Origin: Gnetum montanum
Lineage: Eukaryota; Streptophyta; Gnetopsida; Gnetales; Gnetaceae
Assembly: GCA_015680685.1 (NCBI GenBank)
Contig: MNCI01034664.1
Span: 553,340 to 617,339, forward strand
Length of the DNA: 64,000 nucleotides
Direction: 5' to 3'
A program made the translations under genes and the position numbers. Under the pieces are notes generated by a model. That model had not been told where the DNA came from, did no database searches, and saw only the letters and a program-made list of their open reading frames with translations. Positions within the stretch are counted from its first letter, which is position 1; each line of letters begins with the position of its first letter. This document shows, one piece after another, positions 12,024-23,807 of this stretch.

Positions 12024-13008
12024 TGATAAGTAGTGGATACCCCCTATGCCCAACCATACAAATCACAAGTGTTCACACATGATTTGGTTAAATTTCATGG
12101 ATGGGACTAGTTGTGCATCTAGATCATTAAGCATTGATTGCAGTTTGTTGTCTTCCCACTTGGACTAGTGGTAGCTTTTTCACGTATGGTTTATATGATT
12201 GTTGATGTTGTTTCAACTTTATGCTACTCCTAATGATAATAGAGAAATTAATTATTTAGTCTAAGTAACAACAAAAAGATAAATACTAAACTAGCCAATG
12301 AGCGATGAGTGTCCATTCTTAGCTTGCCATACACATCCTAAACTCATGTATCCCTACTAGGATTACCAAGCATTATGCTACTGGGCGAACCAAGCAATAA
12401 CGTTACTATGATTACCAAGTGAATATGTGTTTACACTCCAAACTTGTCGTGCTCATTTCACCAATTGAATAATATACATGAAAATGTAAATATTAACTAA
12501 GTACATTAAAAGTAAATTGCATGGAAAGTAAATCTAATCTAAGTCAAAGTATTGCAATGAATAAGAATCAATCTCGATCTTATTATTGTCGTTCATGGAA
12601 TGTGTCTAGGTACATTGCTACTCAAATAAGATGATGTACAATTGACTCAGATCCACATTGTGGGCACTCACCGACTATTCTCTAAGACTACGAAATAAAA
12701 TTGCAAGGGTTTGACTACTCTATTGACAAAAGAATGTCAAATACATGGTGGTGAGAGCATGCGTATTTATAGGCGAAAACACATATTGCGTCGACAAGAT
12801 CACGTCCACGAGATCACGTCAACGTGTACGCATCGATGAGGCTGCATCGACATATACTCATTGACGGAGCTGCGATATCACATCTACAACATCACAAATA
12901 CAATGTAGCAGCCAATTGAGACACACTAATAGGGATGCTATAACACAGATGCACTGTAGCATCTACAATATAGCATCAACGATATCTCAACCAACCCATG
13001 CTTCATCA
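12024..13008 (-). repeat. 5' LTR of the nested F2 element
   Basis: Minus strand starts TGATGAAG and ends CTTATCA next to the PBS. TATA-like tatttata near 12753. The U3 part (12760-13000) is rich in short repeats of catcgac, cacgtc and gtagcatc type and retains several CpG words, in contrast to its surroundings. Confidence 0.75.
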
Positions 13009-13105
13009 CTAAGGCATCTATCAAGTTTTAAGTCTAGGAAATTCAACCAGATCATATATGATTGCTTGTGATTCATACAATTGGGCATAGGGTTACTTCG
13101 CCGCT
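13009..13105 (+). mobile_element. F2 LTR, + strand, right part
   Basis: attcaaccagatcat (13041) and gattcatacaattgggcat (13066) match 20478-20520 in the same orientation, so this is the 3' end of the LTR whose left part ends at 6908. No usable PBS follows. Confidence 0.6.
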
Positions 13106-13149
13106 GACCATAAGGTGTTAGTTTCTTAAGTCATAAGACCTAGGGATTT

Positions 13150-13470
13150 GAGCCTAGGCATATCCACTCAAAAGAGGTTAGGCTTTGGCTTATCCATTAC
13201 CCCTAACTTTTAATGCAACCACTCAAAAGAAGTTAGGCTTTCCCTCATCCACTGTGATGAATGTTGAGCATTTGGGTGATGATCCTTTTTATAGAGAAAT
13301 ATCACAATGCTTTTAGTGCAATTTGAACTTGTGAGCTCTTGCATGTAAGCTTTGGCTTGGACACAACCACTTGAAAGAGGTTAGGCTTTTGCTCATCCAT
13401 CATGACAAACATTGAGCCTTTCGGTGATGATCTTTGCTTTTGATATAATTTAAACTTGAACGTCTTGCAT
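13150..13470. repeat. Degenerate tandem repeat with gaggttaggctt core
   Basis: The core ccactcaaaagaggttaggctt appears near 13163, with variants near 13210 and 13367. The longer block ttgagc-ttt-ggtgatgatc recurs near 13264 and 13415. Spacing suggests a unit of about 150 bp with a shorter internal repeat. Confidence 0.55.
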
Positions 13471-13499
13471 GCAAATTGTACATGCATGGAAAGAAAAAT

Positions 13500-14330
13500 T
13501 TAGCACTGGATAACATAGCAAAAATTCAAATCAAGAAGCGGTTGGCACAACGTAACATAGCAAATACATGCTAAAGCATAGGAAAATGAAGTAAAGAAAT
13601 AACTTGTTAGAGGTAAAAGAGCCAATGAGACCGCACATCACTTCACAAATCACTCGAGGGAGTTTTAAATATTTTTAAAAAACTCTGGCAAAGAAGGCAC
13701 AGTCTCTATCAAAAACCGTTCAGTACATGCAGCAAAACCCCGTTCAGTACATTCCTATAATTGAGAGCTTTCCAAGAAGCATTGCATCTTCCATTGTTAA
13801 ATAAGCCACTTTGACAGAGAAGCGCATGTTCAATTTCTAAGGACTAGAACGTGTCCCTTAGTTTACCTCTTTCAGCAATTAGAATTATATTTGACCGTAA
13901 GCTGTTTATTTACCTTGTCTGACGGCTCTCAAGTTTTTTGTTTACAACAGCGAAAGATAAGCCATTTTTGTGTTCATCAATACGTACGTGCACAATAATT
14001 CACGACGGCAAAAGAATCGCAAGTTTGTTCACAGGCGTTTCTGCCAATGCCTTGATTTCCTGCAGCAAGAAAGAAATATCCACGTTAAGAAGAAATTTGT
14101 TAGAACGATTATTTTGCCCTGCACTGGTGTCAGTCCTTTGCCACGGAACATTGTCCGGACGATTGCATCACCTCTTCATATTTAATTTAATTTATAACTT
14201 CCAGGCCAGCTTAATTTCCCTCACTACCTGCCAACAATCCCGCTAAAATTCCACCATGCATCTACAACGATTCCTTACGGTTTGACTGTATCATAATACA
14301 TTAACCAAATATATCAGTTTGGTCCATAAA
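13500..14330. other. Low-copy spacer, no gene supported
   Basis: Slightly less AT-rich than the transposon blocks. Short open frames at 13938-14246 exist on the + strand but show no motif, no start context and no exon support. It may hold promoter or terminal parts of a gene that cannot be recognised by eye. Confidence 0.4.
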
Positions 14331-14334
14331 AATA

Positions 14335-14705
14335 GGCATTAACTGTTCCATCTATGATACAAGAAACGAAGGACTAAAACATAATAACGTTTTTTTTTTT
14401 TCTAAATAGACAAAATCGTCAATGGGTTGAACAAGGCGAAGCAAATCAAGTAGGCAAAGGCTTTAATGATGGCCACGAAATTCACAGACCTAACAACCAT
14501 TTCTCACTTTTAACGGTCATGAAATATGTACCGGCCTGTTCCATCTTAGAAACAAGGACGGAAGAATCAAAACGTAACATATATTTTTTAAGACAAGAAC
14601 GTCACTGTGTTGAACAAGGGGGAAGCAAATTAAGTAGGCAAAGACTTCACTGATGATGCCCATGAAATGCACAAATCTAAACCACCATTTCTCACTTAAA
14701 TGGTA
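14335..14705. repeat. Tandem duplication, two copies of about 180 bp
   Basis: Copy 1 (about 14345-14515) and copy 2 (about 14535-14702) share gttccatc, acaagaaacgaagga / acaaggacggaaga, aaaacataa / aaaacgtaac, gttgaacaagg, agcaaatcaagtaggcaaag / agcaaattaagtaggcaaag and accatttctcact in the same order. Confidence 0.7.
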
Positions 14706-14999
14706 CATGTAGAATGTATACTTACCTGCAAATGATGCATGCTGAAATCGATTGCGCTGTTCACAATTTATAAAGTGCTTGGGAATAACTTAACCAGTTT
14801 ATAACAAATAGCACAATTGTCTCAAGCACACAAGGATCACAAGCTTACAATCGAAAAGAAGTGTATTAAAATGGTATTTTATCTGGCCCCCCCACATTGC
14901 ATGGACCTCATAAATAAGTTGCAATACCAAATAGTAATAAATCATGTAGATTACAATTACAGATATACCCTCGAGTTCACAAAGAGTTAACTTTAAAAT

Positions 15000-15600
15000 T
15001 TCTAAAAATTCCACTGCAAAATTCAGTGCAGCAGCCGCAACCCTTACACAATCATTAAGTTAAACATGTCCCAAAATGACACATCTCTTTTCTTTGCTTA
15101 TTGAAGTCATACCACAAAAATCTGTATCTTACATAGTTGAAACCAAAGAAATGTCTCTGTCAGGGATTATTCATCAATTAAGAAGATACACATGTATTAC
15201 TGCTCATTGTTTGATCAGCAGAAAATTACGGCAGCAGTGATAAAGATCCAAGAAAGGTAAAATGTTACCTCGTTATGTTTTTAAAAAATTAACCATACAA
15301 TTTCTAAAACCTGCAAAACAATGTTTTTTGCAGCAGCTGAAAGCTTGATATAATGGCTATGCTCAACGATTAAGTTCCAGAATGACATCTATCTTTCTTT
15401 GCTCATCAGAAAGTCCTACCATAAAAATCTGTATCCTATGTAGCTATTACCAAAGAAATCCCTCTGTACGAGTTTCTTGATCGGTTAAAAGGAACGTGCG
15501 CATGTATTGCTGCTCATTGTTTGATCTGCATACAATTACTTGCTATAATGAAGCTGCAAGAAATGCAAAATCTTACGTCGTTATGTTTTCAGGAATGAGC
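15000..15600. repeat. Tandem duplication, two copies of about 300 bp
   Basis: Copy 1 (about 15000-15295) and copy 2 (about 15300-15600) share tttctaaaa, gcagcagc, atgacatct, accataaaaatctgtatc, accaaagaaat, tgctgctcattgtttgatc, gcaagaaa and ttacgtcgttatgtttt in order. The block lies 3' of the host gene. A smaller duplication follows at 15640-15780 (catcaaccttttaatgaa twice, with a variant between). Confidence 0.75.
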
Positions 15601-15918
15601 AGAGGGCATTTCAGTTACAAACAAAGCAGTATTATTACATACATCTTGGATGGAAAATTATCATCAACCTTTTAATGAATCTTTGATGGAAAATCATCAT
15701 CAACTTTTTACTGAATCGAAGATTGCAACGGTAAGGGATAACCTGCCATCATCAACCTTTTAATGAAGCTGTTGGTTAACCATTCGACTAGTACCCCTCC
15801 ACCATAAATAGTCACATGGCTGGACCAACTTGACGTCCAAAAAGAATGTACCATTTCCTTCGTATGCACAAACTAATTATTCTCAAACTCACAGCCTAGA
15901 GAAAACAAGCTTATTCAA

Positions 15919-16915
15919 TTAATCTTTCCTATGCTTTCTTTTCTTATCACTTCTTTTTCTTCTCTCTGATTTCTTTTTCCTTTCATGTTTTCTAGATTTA
16001 GACCTGCTTCCACTCCTATGATGTTTCTTCTTAATTTTCTTATCATCTTGATCCCATGCCTCAACATCTTCTGTCCTTTTACGCTTTAACTTTTCCACTT
16101 TGAGCTCTAAAGCATCAACTCCTGACATTGATGGTCCAATAATACGTGTTTCCCAGTCTTCCTTCAGCCGCATATCTGAAGGCAGCACAGAAATACTTCC
16201 TCCCTCATCATGAGCAAGGTAAGGACCTGTCTCATCTGCTCTTGATCCAATAGCTCCTCTTCCACGCTTCGCCCTACCATTATAAAATTAAACTAGTCAA
16301 GATTGTACGCAAACGTAAAATAAAAGGAATAATAAATGCCAATGTTTACACCTTAGTAACCTATCACGGTGCTTTCAAATAACGTCATATCTCAGCCAAG
16401 TAAAACAACATGCTTTCTGACTATTAAAAATCACTATCTTACGAAAGACATAATTCAGCGAAAACCATAAAATTGCAGAGTAACAAAAAATTCTAATAAG
16501 AAATTGCTTGCTTAAAAAGCATGCCCTTTCTCAGTACGTTTATTCCATGCCAGAGTGGTTAGCTCGTTGTTTTGGTAGGCAAGAGATTTTCAGTTTGAGT
16601 TCCAGTTGAGCCATTGTTATATTTGTCTGTCTATGTCTCGGGGTGTACCTATAGTCAAATTATTTTGAGTTCCAACACCATCCTTTTTTATACTACATAT
16701 GTCAAATTCTAACCTATTCTTCTCATTTGGTTTATTCACTAGTTTAGCTATATATTTATAACACATATCTATACTCGCTAAGGGAATATTTTCCCTTTAT
16801 AGAAAATTGAATGGATTGATTCTAAAAAATTGTATATTATAGAATGAAAATTTTAAAAAATAATAATTTCGCATTATATTATTGACCCTCTAGACAAATA
16901 TGGACAAAATACTAG

Positions 16916-16954
<39 letters not shown>

Positions 16955-18173
16955 AAAAATTGACTCTCAAAAAATTTTGTAGAATATAGAATGAAAAATT
17001 TAGAAAATACAATTTGGTGTTACAGGAATGTGACCTCTAAAAGGTTATGAAACTGAATTTTTACGGGAGCATTGCCTACCGGAATCAAACATGTGACCTA
17101 GATTATAGATGAAATATAATTTAGTGTGCCTTGGAGGTCCTTTTGCACCATGATGCACTTATTCACAGTTGCCAATCGTGTTGTACTAATCAACCAATTT
17201 CTTGACACTTATAAATTTCCGAACTATGTTCCTCCGGGCTGAGATTAATACTGAAACTGCAACAGAAGTTTTTATGATCACATGAACCTATGATCTTTTA
17301 CACCATTTCTATATAACTCAGTATAATATGCTGGGATTGAACATATAACTATCAGCGAACTTACAATTCTAGGTCCATAGTAATTGGGAATTTCTACTAA
17401 AACGTTTCACGTTCGTAAATATTTTGTAGGTTAACAGAGCATCAACTATCCATGAGACAACAGTTCACCTTTACCAGAAACATTTAAATGATCAAGGTTT
17501 TATATAGGGGGCAGTCCAAAAATTTCTATAACATGTTTTGTTTCTATTTTAAAAAATTCAAACCACATACCTGGAATGCAAAAAATCCTGCACTTCTTCG
17601 TCTTGCAGCCCCTCATCTTTGAGATCGTCTAAATATTCAGCTTCGCTATCATTCGAAAGTGCTCTTCTCCTGTCTGAAGATTCAGGACCGTCTGACTTGG
17701 GAAACTCATTTTTATAATCACGGTATCCAGATTCCTCTTTATCAGCCCGTCGTTCTCGTTCTGAACAATGGCATGAGGAGGTGCTTTTGCAGAACGGACA
17801 GCGCCTTTGCTTGTGCATTTTCCTCTCAAGTTCCAATTCTTTTTTCCTAACACGCCACATTTCATTCACTTCTACCATACGATTTGCTGAAATCAAATCA
17901 AGCATGTCCAATTAATGAAAACTGGATTCATTTATGCCATGTCTTGTTGCATAATTGGCTTCAAAATATCAATTTTTCAACTAAGGATTGGTTCAGCTAA
18001 ATACCTTGTTGTACGGATCGGACTGTCGCAGACAAAAATTGACCATTAGGGCGACCTCGAACCCTTGGCTGCTCCAGATAGGCATGCACGCCTTCCATGT
18101 CTGCCCTTAATCGCAGCGCTTTAGCTTCTTCCAAAATCAATGCTGCAACTCGCTTTTCCATTTCGGGGTCCAT
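15919..18173 (-). CDS. Host gene: Lys/Arg-rich protein with a short Cys motif, 3 coding exons, 279 aa
   Basis: Exon 1 18173-18005 starts ATGGACCCC. Intron 1 is 18004-17887, exon 2 17886-17571, intron 2 17570-16274 and exon 3 16273-15919, ending TAA. Donors are AAG|GTATTT and CCAG|GTATGT; acceptors are TTTCAG and GGTAG. Phases fit exactly and the joined length is 840 nt. Residues 1-82 are helical and charged (start MDPEMEKRVAALI). C86, C89, C95 and C97 form a CPFCKSTSSCHC motif that may bind metal. An acidic stretch (about 135-155) and a GRGAIGSR block (about 165) follow. The last 55 residues are Lys/Arg/Ser-rich (KKKHHRSGSRSKSRKHERK), pointing to the nucleus, possibly RNA processing. There are no internal stops, unlike all neighbours, so it is likely active. 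The family was not recognised; no function is assigned. Confidence 0.88.
16545..16690 (+). mobile_element. tRNA-derived SINE in intron 2
   Basis: The head atgccagagtggttagctcg resembles a tRNA A box and cagtttgagttcc a B box at normal spacing. The body ends ggggtgtacctatagtcaaattattttgagttccaacacc, which matches the body of the copies at 18905 and 19245 (opposite strand). It lies inside intron 2 of the host gene in antisense orientation to it. Confidence 0.7.
16918..16951. repeat. (AT)n microsatellite in intron 2
   Basis: Uninterrupted at repeat of about 16 units inside the intron. Confidence 0.95.
17040..17400. other. Intron 2 remainder with SINE-like B-box fragments
   Basis: Two words resemble a reversed B box with its flank: ccggaatcaaacatgtgacct (17080) and gggattgaacatataact (17334). 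They may be older SINE fragments; no complete copy was delimited. Confidence 0.35.
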
Positions 18174-18720
18174 GGTTCATCAAAATAATTAACTAGCACT
18201 CTCACTTCTGCACAAACGAATCAAATTTACCTTCAAAAAAATTAAACAAATTCTGGCTTGTATGATGCAAATATCTGAATCGCTCACGCTAGTTACCAAA
18301 TCATGCGATAAAAAACAAAATCCTAAAATCATGCGATTTAACCCTGAAACCCTTGGAAAGAATGGAAACTAGATGATGAACAAAGATCTAACATAGTGAA
18401 ATGGAGGAGCTTTGGTATTCGATGAAAGCCGTTACCGTATTTCGTCTCGTAGCAGCCGTTATGCGTTGCGTTGTGTCCAATACAAGAGTAGCGTTGGATT
18501 CTGGACGATTCAAGAAAGTACCTCTCGCAAATTCGACGAGTCCAACGGTGTGTTAGATTTGCTTGTATGAAATAAGAAGAGACGGAAATTAAGTTTGAGC
18601 TCAATTAGCAGAAGAGGAGGCAACAACAATAGCAAGAGCATACCAGGCGTAGGCGCAAAGCCAGAATCAGAAATCAATAGGTAACCATATATCGCTTATA
18701 CCGTGCCATTAACCACCAAA
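18174..18720 (-). promoter_or_regulatory. 5' region of the host gene
   Basis: Contains several short minus-strand open frames and CpG-bearing sequence not typical of the decayed repeats around it. A possible upstream splice acceptor, tttgtgcag, sits near 18211, so a noncoding first exon at about 18350-18650 is possible. No clear TATA box was identified. Start site and promoter are not resolved. Confidence 0.4.
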
Positions 18721-18904
18721 AAGGCTTTTTATTTTATTGCATTTACATGGGAGTTGGCTCTTTTGCATGGGGGCAGCGCCTTAATTTATGGATCTTTTCA
18801 AAGGGTGTTCCTTCCTTAGATTTTTTTTTAAATGTTAACTAAATATCCTAAATATATAAGCATTGGCTTTTTAATGGTTTGATAAAAGTAGGCAAATTAA
18901 AATT

Positions 18905-19058
18905 TTATGGGGTGTGGAACTAGAATAATTGCAATACAGGGACACTCAAGATATATAGTTGAATTAGAACTTTATAACTTAGCATTGTCCATCAAAATTT
19001 AACTCATGATTTAAAGTTTTCAAATTAAGAGTCTTACCACTAGGCTAACACCTCATAG
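18905..19058 (-). mobile_element. tRNA-derived SINE, copy 2
   Basis: Minus strand reads tgaggtgttagcctagtggtaagactctt (A-box-like), then catgagttaaattttg (weak B box), tgctaagttataaagttctaatt, and ends gttccacacccc. It is nearly collinear with copy 3. Confidence 0.7.
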
Positions 19059-19244
19059 TTAAATTAAAACTTTATGACCCAACATTGGCATAAGAATTGA
19101 ACCAATAATTTGAAACACAATGAATGAGTAAACAAGGTATAACTTGTTCGTTGTTTCTTGCACATTCAATTTTTTAATAACAAAAATAAAGATAAAAATT
19201 TCAAAATACATTAGATCATTAACATAGAAGAGAGAGTTTGTTAA

Positions 19245-19408
19245 ATAGTAGGGGGTGTTAAAACCTAAAATAAGTGAAACATAGGTACACCCCAAGATGT
19301 ATACTCCAATTAGAACTTTATATAACTTAGCATTGCCCACCGAAATCAAACCCATGACATGGAGCTTCCAAATTAAGTGTCTTACCACTAGGCTAACACC
19401 TCATTGTT
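19245..19408 (-). mobile_element. tRNA-derived SINE, copy 3
   Basis: Minus strand starts atgaggtgttagcctagtggtaaga, carries the B-box-like catgggtttgatttcgg, then tgctaagttatataaagttctaattggagtatacatcttggggtgtacctatg, ending gttttaacaccccc. It is the best preserved copy and shows the family structure. Confidence 0.75.
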
Positions 19409-19687
19409 AGATAGTAACTCATACATAGTCTTGTTTACGAAGTCTATCATATTGAGTCATCAATTATTTTGAAGCACAGAGAGTCAATTTGTTGCTCCTA
19501 GTATTAATTCATAACACATGGAAGTTATTCACAAGTTTGTATGTTACAAAACAAAACAATTCGTAAAAACTAATTAAATTGTCTTACGAATTCATAACAA
19601 ATATTGTTACATTGTGTCATCTGAGTGAATTGCAACTCTTTGTCAATTTAAATGTCTAGCTAATTCTAAGTCTATAGGTGAGTTAAG

Positions 19688-20546
19688 TGATAAAACATCA
19701 ATAAGGCAACTGTGTTGACACATGCTCATTGACACACCCCATCAATGCATCTCAGGATGTGTTGATGCAAATGCAATCATTGCCTATATAAATGTGCACA
19801 CCCATCACATTTATGACATCTTTCAATTGTTCCCTTAGTTGAACTCTTGCAATTTCTTCCCATAGAAGTTAGAATATTTTTTCCTCTAAGTGCCTGTAGC
19901 ATGGATTCAAGTGATTTTATGGTATTTTATTCGAGTGCACATGTACTCGGACACATTTGCATGAAAGGAAATAAAATTGAGATTCTTCTATCCATTGCAA
20001 CACTTGGATTAGTATAACTTTACTTTTCCACAATTTACTTTACATGCAATTTACTTTCTTATGATTAAATAATTAATATTATCGTTTGTAAGCAATGTGA
20101 GTACAATCACTTCAAGCAGAATATATTAACACTTGGTAATCCTAGTAGTCGATATTTGATACACCCAATAGTAGATACTTGGTAACCCAACAACGTTAGT
20201 ATATATCTAGGATGTGTACAAGAAGTGTGAACGAATGTTCTACATTTATGCTAGTTAGTTAATTAGTTAGTTAATTTAAATATCAAATCTTTATTTACTT
20301 AATAATTTTATAAGCAGAGAAAATAATTAAAAGTATAAAAATAAATATCTTACACCTCAATCACACTTAGCCATATGTATAGGTTAACACAAGTGTTAAT
20401 TGAGAAGACAATGACTAACAACTACATATTTCATCATCTAGGAATATTGGCCACTTAGGTAAATAAGGTCCATAGAATTCAACCTGATCATGCATACATT
20501 CTAGTGATTCATATGGTTGGGCATAGTGAATATCTATTGCTCATCA
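19688..20546 (+). repeat. 5' LTR of F2 element (left copy)
   Basis: Start tgataaaacatcaa, TATA-like tatataaa at 19785-19792, end gctcatca. Pairs with 23808-24683 by order of blocks (cacttgg, gatacttgg, gtatatatctaggatgtgta against agtccaaggtgtgta, gattcatatggttgggca against gacttgtatggttgggtg). Confidence 0.75.
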
Positions 20547-20547
20547 T

Positions 20548-20565
20548 CGGCACCATTGCCTGGAA
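20548..20565 (+). promoter_or_regulatory. F2 primer binding site, tRNA-Asp-like
   Basis: CGGCACCATTGCCTGGAA, one base after the LTR, 13 of 18 positions equal to the tRNA-Asp 3' end complement. Confidence 0.7.
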
Positions 20566-20677
20566 TTAGTAGACAATAAACTCATACAAATTTGTTGTAA
20601 GGAGTAAATAGTGTATTATCTTTTAAACAAAATGATAATAATATTTTATCAATGCACACTTTATCAAAATAACTAAG

Positions 20678-23600
20678 ATGACTTCTTCTCATAAGAATGA
20701 TTTACCACCACCTGTCAATGACTCCAACCAACAGCATGACAAATCCAAAAAGACAATTGATAAGAAAACTTAACAACTAAAAGTGGTCTATGCATATTCA
20801 AATCCCTACTATTCGAATTTCACTTTTATACTCCATCAAGATAAACAACTACTTTGGAGGGATTTGGAGGGCAACAATTTATTATCTTCTAATCATTCTT
20901 TTTCCTTGATGCTTATGGCAAATCTCATGAAGCTAGAGCTTGAATCATCAGACCCAAATTATGAGGTAACAAACCATATCTTTAGAGATTATCAACCCAC
21001 ATATGTCTAGCTTAGAAAAGATCAACACATGAAGGCATCCTATGAAGCCTCCTAAGGAAAAAAGGTCCTGATATCATTATTTTTGTAGCCACAAAAGGAG
21101 GGCCTTGAATTTCTAACAAGGTAATCTCAACATCAAGATATTCCTCCTTTCAGTGAGGAAGACATTCTTCACTAATGATTACAATAAACCTTGGTGGATA
21201 ATCAAGGTGAGGGAAGAACATGATCCATAATTAGGAGAACCTCAAGGCAAAGGTCTCTAAATCATTCATCAAAAGAAAAAGAAAAGGAATAATCAATGGA
21301 TCATAGAAGAAGGACCAGTAGGCATTAGTCTCTTAGCCCTCCACCTTCACCATCCTCCTTGTCATCAAACTTCGATAGGAGAGGCCATGATTGAGACTGA
21401 AAGAGGAATGATCAAAATCAAGATAAAGATGATTGAAAATCCCGGAAAAGAGAGCATAGTCAACTATAAGAGGAAGAGGAGCATCATCTAGAACAAAGGC
21501 ATAGTAGGTCACATCATAAGAGACATGACCATAAATATAATGACTATGATGAGCCACTGCTGGCTACAAGAAGCATGATTAATATTTTAGAGGCAATTTG
21601 AATTCCTACTAGGCATCAAAGGGATAGTAGAATTAAATGGCTTGGTATGAATAATATTCCTAAATTTGAAGGAGGATATACTACTAATTCACATCATCAT
21701 TTACAGGCCTTCCATAATGCCTACACCTTGTAGAACTTGAGAACAAGTGCTAGAAACTCAAACTATTCCATAGGACACTTACCAAGAAAGTTGAAAGTTG
21801 GTATTGGTCCTTGGAACTAAAATCTATTCGTAGATGGAGTATGATGCTAGAGCTATTTAATGATAAGTATCAATTCTACTCCAGGGTATCAAACTTGAGG
21901 AAACAATTTCAAGGGTGGAAATAAGGTAATCATGAATTCCTTGATGTAGCCCTAGGCAGGTATTACCCTCCTTTGTACCATTGCCTATGGTCTCTCTCAA
22001 AGGAAATAGCTTTGTCACATTATAAATGGGCTTTAAAACAAAACTAGAGAAAATCTTAGGGTTTATGTTCAAGGAAGACTTTCAAAAATGAGGATCCATC
22101 AAATCCAAAGGCCTCATCGAACAAGTGGCTAGGGAAGAAGAAGAATTGAAAAAATAGGAAAGTGTAGAGGAGTATAATAGAGACTTCTCTATTCAAAAAA
22201 GGAAGGTGTGTTTTTGTGATTTTGAGAAGGAAGTACCACTAGATGAAGTGGTACAAAGGAAAATCTTGCTGATTCAGAAACATGTCACAAAAATATCGGC
22301 TAAGGTAGATAAAATATGGGACTCCTTAGATGAGAAGTTCCAAACTACTCTAAAAATTTTGGAGAAGAAAATGAAATAGGGGAATCAAGAATGAGAAAAG
22401 AAACAAGCATGAACTATGATCAACAAAAAGGTAAGGCTGCAACTATAGATGAGTTTGCATATTCCAAAATAGATGAAGATGGATGTGACATATATCAATA
22501 TGAACATCCCAAGTGATGTTGTCTTGTAGTATTACATTTACAAGAATCTAGGATATATGCTTTAAATAATTGACAAAAAGATAACCACCTAGAAGATTTC
22601 CTTATCCACAAGATAATTATTAGCAACAATTCCACTCACCACAATATTATCTAAGTGGAGTACCACCTCAACCTCAGGAACATTATCAGTGATGGCAAAA
22701 TCCACAGTCATGGGAATGCCATCACCAAGGCAATAGTATCCTTACTATCAATCAGACCCATACAATTATTATGTCCAACAACTTGTATTTCTTAGTGGTT
22801 GTACAAGTCACAATTCCTTCTCCCATTTCTTTTATCCATTAGAATATCATAAAATGCCTACTCCATGAACTAAATCTCCTTCCACTTATCTTCTTTATTA
22901 TCCACCACCTCACTCTACACCTTCCAATACCACTCCTTTGCCACTTGCACCATCTATGCAAGGTGAAATTCCATTTCAATTTCAACAACACAATGCAATG
23001 AGTGGTGTAAACTTATTGTTAGATAATGATCCTAGTGGTTTTGAGCATAAGCCTTAAAAAAGGTCTTTTTTCAAATCTAACAATCCACTAAAATCCTTGC
23101 AAACATCTATAACTATCAATTCTTCTCCCAGTGCTTTTGAAATTACCAACTAGCTACCTTCAAACTAAAAATCCTAAAACATTCATACTATCATGTTGAC
23201 TCATGTAGTTATAGACTATTTCAAGATAGGAAATCTTCCTTAAAAAAGATTTGATCTTGGGAGTTTCTTAATTTACTTACAAATTGCAAGAAATGATCCA
23301 TGCAAAGCTCTACTTGACTCAGGTTTATGAGTAAAATTAATCTCTTAAGAAATGTACAAGACCTAGAACCTACCTTCACTTAAGAAATGTAATATTAAAT
23401 TAGAGCTTACTGATCAATCCATCACTATTTTCTTGGGATTGATGAAGGATGTTGTAACCATCGTTTGTGGATGGTCCTCTCTAGTAGGTTTCTTGGTAAT
23501 CCACATGGATAACTATAAGAGGGGATTTCCTATTTTAACAAGAAGGTCTTAGCTCAATACAACTGATGCCTAGATTGGGATCAAAGACCTTTCCTTCGAA

Positions 23601-23770
23601 ATTTCCAAGAAAAATGACTTGCATTGCATATAGTGACATGAGGTGCCATTGTGTGCAGAAGATATGGGCAATGAAAAGCACATTTATGACAACATGCAAT
23701 AAGTGTGTCAAAACATCCAATGTTCAAAGGTGCTTATATGAAATAGGCACAAAACAAGAAGGAACCTAGT
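20678..23770 (+). pseudogene. F2 gag-protease (degenerate)
   Basis: The start ATG at 20678 reads MTSSHKND. A YxxPYYSNF and LLWRDLEG block follows (about 20800-20860), then the gag core near 21630 (IKWLGMNNIPKFEGGY) equal in order to the minus-strand copy, and DGCDIYQYEHPK near 22477. The Pro/Tyr-rich linker includes the QNPQSW block near 22700. Protease-like sequence runs from about 23290 (TDQSITIFLG-like block near 23420, then IVCGWS in a shifted frame near 23460). Stops and frameshifts are frequent, many explainable by C-to-T or G-to-A change. No RT, RNase H or integrase signal lies between the LTRs. Confidence 0.75.
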
Positions 23771-23807
23771 GGTTAACAATAGATGCTGACTCTAATTCAA
23801 AAATATG

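Larger units (their letters stand above)
6909..13008 (-). mobile_element. Nested F2 LTR retrotransposon, minus strand, gag only
   Basis: Full structure on the minus strand: 5' LTR 12024-13008, one-base spacer, tRNA-Asp-like PBS 12005-12022, degenerate gag (about 11898 to 9600), a long noncoding 3' region (9600-7671) and 3' LTR 6909-7670. Flanking bases are ctatc (left) and ctaag (right), a weak possible target duplication. It lies inside an F2 LTR of the opposite orientation. The protease present in the F2 copies at 20.6-23.8 kb and 62.6-64 kb is not detectable here, so the copy is internally deleted. No RT or integrase is present. Confidence 0.75.

Noticed and set aside
13938-14246. 102-codon open frame on + near the host gene
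   Set aside because: No motif, no homologous copy, not joined to the host gene by splice sites; length is within chance for this composition.
16545-16620. Functional tRNA gene
   Set aside because: A- and B-box-like words are present but the arms do not pair and the body continues as the SINE also found at 18.9-19.4 kb.
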